Shown here: positions 13,701 through 14,056 of the stretch, in pieces
Position numbering within the stretch: position 1 is the first letter of the stretch
Layout: each line of letters begins with the position of its first letter
Assembly (NCBI GenBank): GCA_031423155.1
Contig: JANPEZ010000070.1
Coordinates: 1 to 14,056, forward strand
DNA: 14,056 nucleotides
Source of the DNA: JANPEZ01 sp031423155
Lineage (GTDB): Bacteria; Actinomycetota; UBA4738; HRBIN12
Direction: 5' to 3'
Notes under the pieces: model-generated
Told to the model about the DNA's origin: nothing
The model's database searches: none
The model's input: only the letters and a program-made list of their open reading frames with translations
Translations under genes and position numbers: made by a program

Positions 13701-14056
13701 TCGCGGAAAGGGCCCAACACGCGAGCCCCTCCATCGATCGCGCCACCGATCGCGAGCGCGCCCGCATAAGACCGCGGGCCTAGAAGCGCGACCAGTCCTC
13801 CCGCGTGAGCCAGGATCTGCTCGGGAGCAAGCGAAGGATCCAACCGCTCCCCCAACATCTGCGAATCCGTGATCAGCCGGCAAAGGTTCGCGTACCCGAA
13901 CTCGTCCAGCGCGACCAACGTGACGAAGGTGGGGGGGCCGGGGCGGAGAGGGGGTTGGGCGGGGACTGGCCCACGGCGCCCCCGCCCCCCCCCCCCCCCC
14001 ACGCCACCCACCGCCGGCAAAGAGGGCGCCGCCCCCAGGCGAGGTTTGAAGCCCTC
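10727..14056 (-). CDS. dnaE2: Error-prone DNA polymerase III alpha, DnaE2/ImuC type (partial, 5' end beyond window; three in-frame palindromic inserts)
   Basis: The frame is open to the window edge (1109 residues). The TTG at 14020 is not the start: GFKPRLGA upstream of it already belongs to the PHP domain. Visible parts are the rest of the PHP domain, then the polymerase core with ACRGSAAGS and catalytic PDIDID (about 348-353), FQIESPGQRELL and RPGPV. The fingers follow (HEQVIRTLAAMAGYDLTYAD), then an HhH region (GISDAEIRSIL) and a C-terminal OB fold (SGERVMVAGVKVASQTPAI). The ending KRLWHASGGSAG is characteristic of actinobacterial error-prone homologues. Three insertions absent from the family interrupt it at about residues 13-44, 764-793 and 908-937, each a copy of one palindromic DNA element. 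The core is intact, so activity is plausible. Neighbours are an MFS gene and dinB. Confidence 0.92.
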   Translation of the reverse strand, partial: EGFKPRLGAAPSLPAVGGVGGGGGRGRRGPVPAQPPLRPGPPTFVTLVALDEFGYANLCRLITDSQMLGERLDPSLAPEQILAHAGGLVALLGPRSYAGALAIGGAIDGGARVLGPFREAFGDRLYVCVENRLERDSKEEIRAMLRMAERAGVRAVATNPVRYLVPEDAFLADALECMRQIVPIASNHVSRRNAEGFLKSSQQMRVLFAERPDLCDATLEIAERVDFDLGLKRVHFPDFPTPAGKSATSVLAERCWRGIENREVDPTSQVRDRLDHELSMIHRQGFSAYFLTVADIVADIKSMGIRCACRGSAAGSLVCYLTGISDVDAVRHDLAFERFMNPMRDEPPDIDIDVESARREDVYDMVLSRHGDDRAACVAMVDTYRARAAIREVGKALGLPDVEVGVIAKSFPHISARHLREAMERLPELQGINLKFEQLELLFRVAERLDGFPRHIALHPCGIVLSSHDLVTRVPAERSANGHRMIQADKDDVELLGYLKLDVLGVRMLSSMRHALDEIARTTGEKVDLDRIPLDDEPTFELIRASDTLGCFQIESPGQRELLQKLQPERWDDLIVDISLFRPGPVKSDMIRPYLRRRAGMEPPVYAHSSLRPALQETFGVIVYHEQVIRTLAAMAGYDLTYADHVRRHLDDKEMLPGLRADFLERAIENGVDAASAEKTWSAVAEFASFGFCKAHAAAFAVPTYQSTWLKTHYPAHLIAGLLTHDPGMYPKRLILEDARQHGIAILPLDVNVSEREYVVEEVELSRDGRVGGRLLRGPFPAQPPLHNRPPTFVRDTFPSGGGFGIRLALQDVHGISDAEIRSILQGRAENPFTDVGDFIRRTEVAKPVTEALAHAGAFDALGEVNRRTHLFEAITTSPHREDDQLTLSFEPRPQQRWSRLEEQVEGMKVAGPLRSGGKGGAGPRSNGPATRPSRDSQQLFRNYSDAEIVRAELDVLGLDATRHLVTFFEPLLKDLGVIRAADLRRCRSGERVMVAGVKVASQTPAIRSGQRIIFLTLDDATGPVEVVVFESVQPKVAKTVFHSYAMAVWGELRRTGVKGVSIIAEDIWDLTALHRARGRGELKEAMTTRTQPSAPAKRLWHASGGSAG
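11246..11333 (-). repeat. Palindromic coding element, copy A (88 bp, inverted orientation)
   Basis: Arms GGTGGCGGGGCCGTTGC (11264-11280) and GCAACGGCCCCGCCACC (11314-11330) pair perfectly over 17 bp. Then come a TAC/TAC internal loop, an inner stem GCGGG (11284-11288) with CCCGC (11306-11310) and a 17-nt loop. Its reverse complement aligns without gaps to copy B at 73 of 88 positions by my count. Within DnaE2 it adds about 30 residues (KVAGPLRSGGKGGAG onward to PSRDS) between EEQVEG and the family region YSDAEIVRAELDVLGLDA. It is inserted opposite to B and C and still leaves the frame open. Confidence 0.9.
11678..11765 (+). repeat. Palindromic coding element, copy B (88 bp)
   Basis: Arms GGTGGGGGGCCGGTTGT (11681-11697) and ACAACCGGCCCCCCACC (11731-11747) pair perfectly over 17 bp. 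They enclose a GGA/GTA internal loop, inner stem GCGGG (11701-11705) with CCCGC (11723-11727) and a 17-nt loop. The tail CGCCCGTCACGCGATAGC (11748-11765) is shared with copy A. Read on the minus strand it encodes the insert SRDGRVGGRLLRGPFPAQPP through PPTFV in DnaE2, between DVNVSEREYVVEE and GFGIRLALQDVHGISDAE, which are contiguous in normal family members apart from a short variable loop. Confidence 0.92.
13925..14003 (+). repeat. Palindromic coding element, copy C (degenerate right arm)
   Basis: The first 51 bases match copy B at 43 positions without gaps, including the shared core GGGGGTTGGGCGGGG. The left arm (13928-13944) has a partial partner starting at 13978 (GCCCCCGCC...), which runs into a 16-C tract where about seven C are expected. 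The shared tail is not clearly recognisable, so the right boundary is approximate. On the minus strand it encodes RGPVPAQPPLRPGPPTFV in the PHP region, between GFKPRLGA and LVALDEFGYANLCRL. This is the same reading frame and peptide as copy B. Confidence 0.8.
13985..14000. repeat. 16-base C homopolymer (poly-G in the dnaE2 coding strand)
   Basis: Sixteen consecutive C on the plus strand form part of a valine codon and five glycine codons of dnaE2. The run lies in the right arm of copy C and is about nine bases longer than the arm predicts, a multiple of three. Runs this long slip during replication, and they are also common sites of sequencing or assembly error. Confidence 0.9.

Noticed and set aside
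14018..14020. TTG as the start of dnaE2
   Set aside because: The frame is open to the window edge and upstream residues (GFKPRLGA) match the PHP domain, so the gene continues beyond the window.
1..14056. CRISPR array, tRNA, rRNA or insertion sequence
   Set aside because: No regular spacer repeats, cloverleaf, rRNA segment or transposase reading frame was seen on either strand.

Overview
This GC-rich window (roughly 60-65% G+C by eye) looks chromosomal and fits a high-GC actinomycetote. The start of the division and cell-wall (dcw) cluster, mraZ-rsmH-ftsL, sits beside a MoxR/DUF58/transglutaminase operon, a DUF3040 gene, dinB and a DnaE2-type polymerase. That combination is typical of Actinomycetota. 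I cannot name a genus. Both ends of the window cut genes: ftsL at the left and dnaE2 at the right.

Left block, leftward (1-2446): HNH endonuclease, then mraZ, a previously uncalled 39-codon membrane micro-ORF, rsmH and an FtsL-like protein running off the edge. The last four are coupled by abutting or overlapping start and stop codons. A promoter with four phased GTGG boxes, the expected MraZ operator, lies in front of mraZ. The HNH gene appears to have its own leaderless promoter.

Middle block, rightward (2744-7174): MoxR AAA+ ATPase, DUF58 protein and a TgpA-like membrane transglutaminase, with 1-bp spacing and then a 43-bp overlap. It ends tail-to-tail, with overlapping stop codons, against a leftward MerR-family regulator (7171-7653).

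Right block, leftward (7874-14056): a partial dnaE2-type error-prone polymerase, an MFS transporter, dinB (Pol IV) and a DUF3040 membrane protein. The first three are very tightly packed and look like one translesion/mutagenesis operon with a transporter inside it. The MFS gene lacks a standard start codon before its first membrane helix, which implies either a CTG start or a frameshift.

The most unusual signal is inside dnaE2. Three copies of an approximately 88-bp palindromic element interrupt the coding sequence without breaking the frame, one of them in the opposite orientation. Two copies have an identical hairpin layout (17-bp stem, 3x3 internal loop, 5-bp stem, 17-nt loop), and four of the differences between their stems are compensated on the other arm. 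The third copy has decayed into a run of 16 C (16 G in the coding strand). They behave like the protein-coding palindromic elements known from Rickettsia, but here in an actinomycete-like replication gene.
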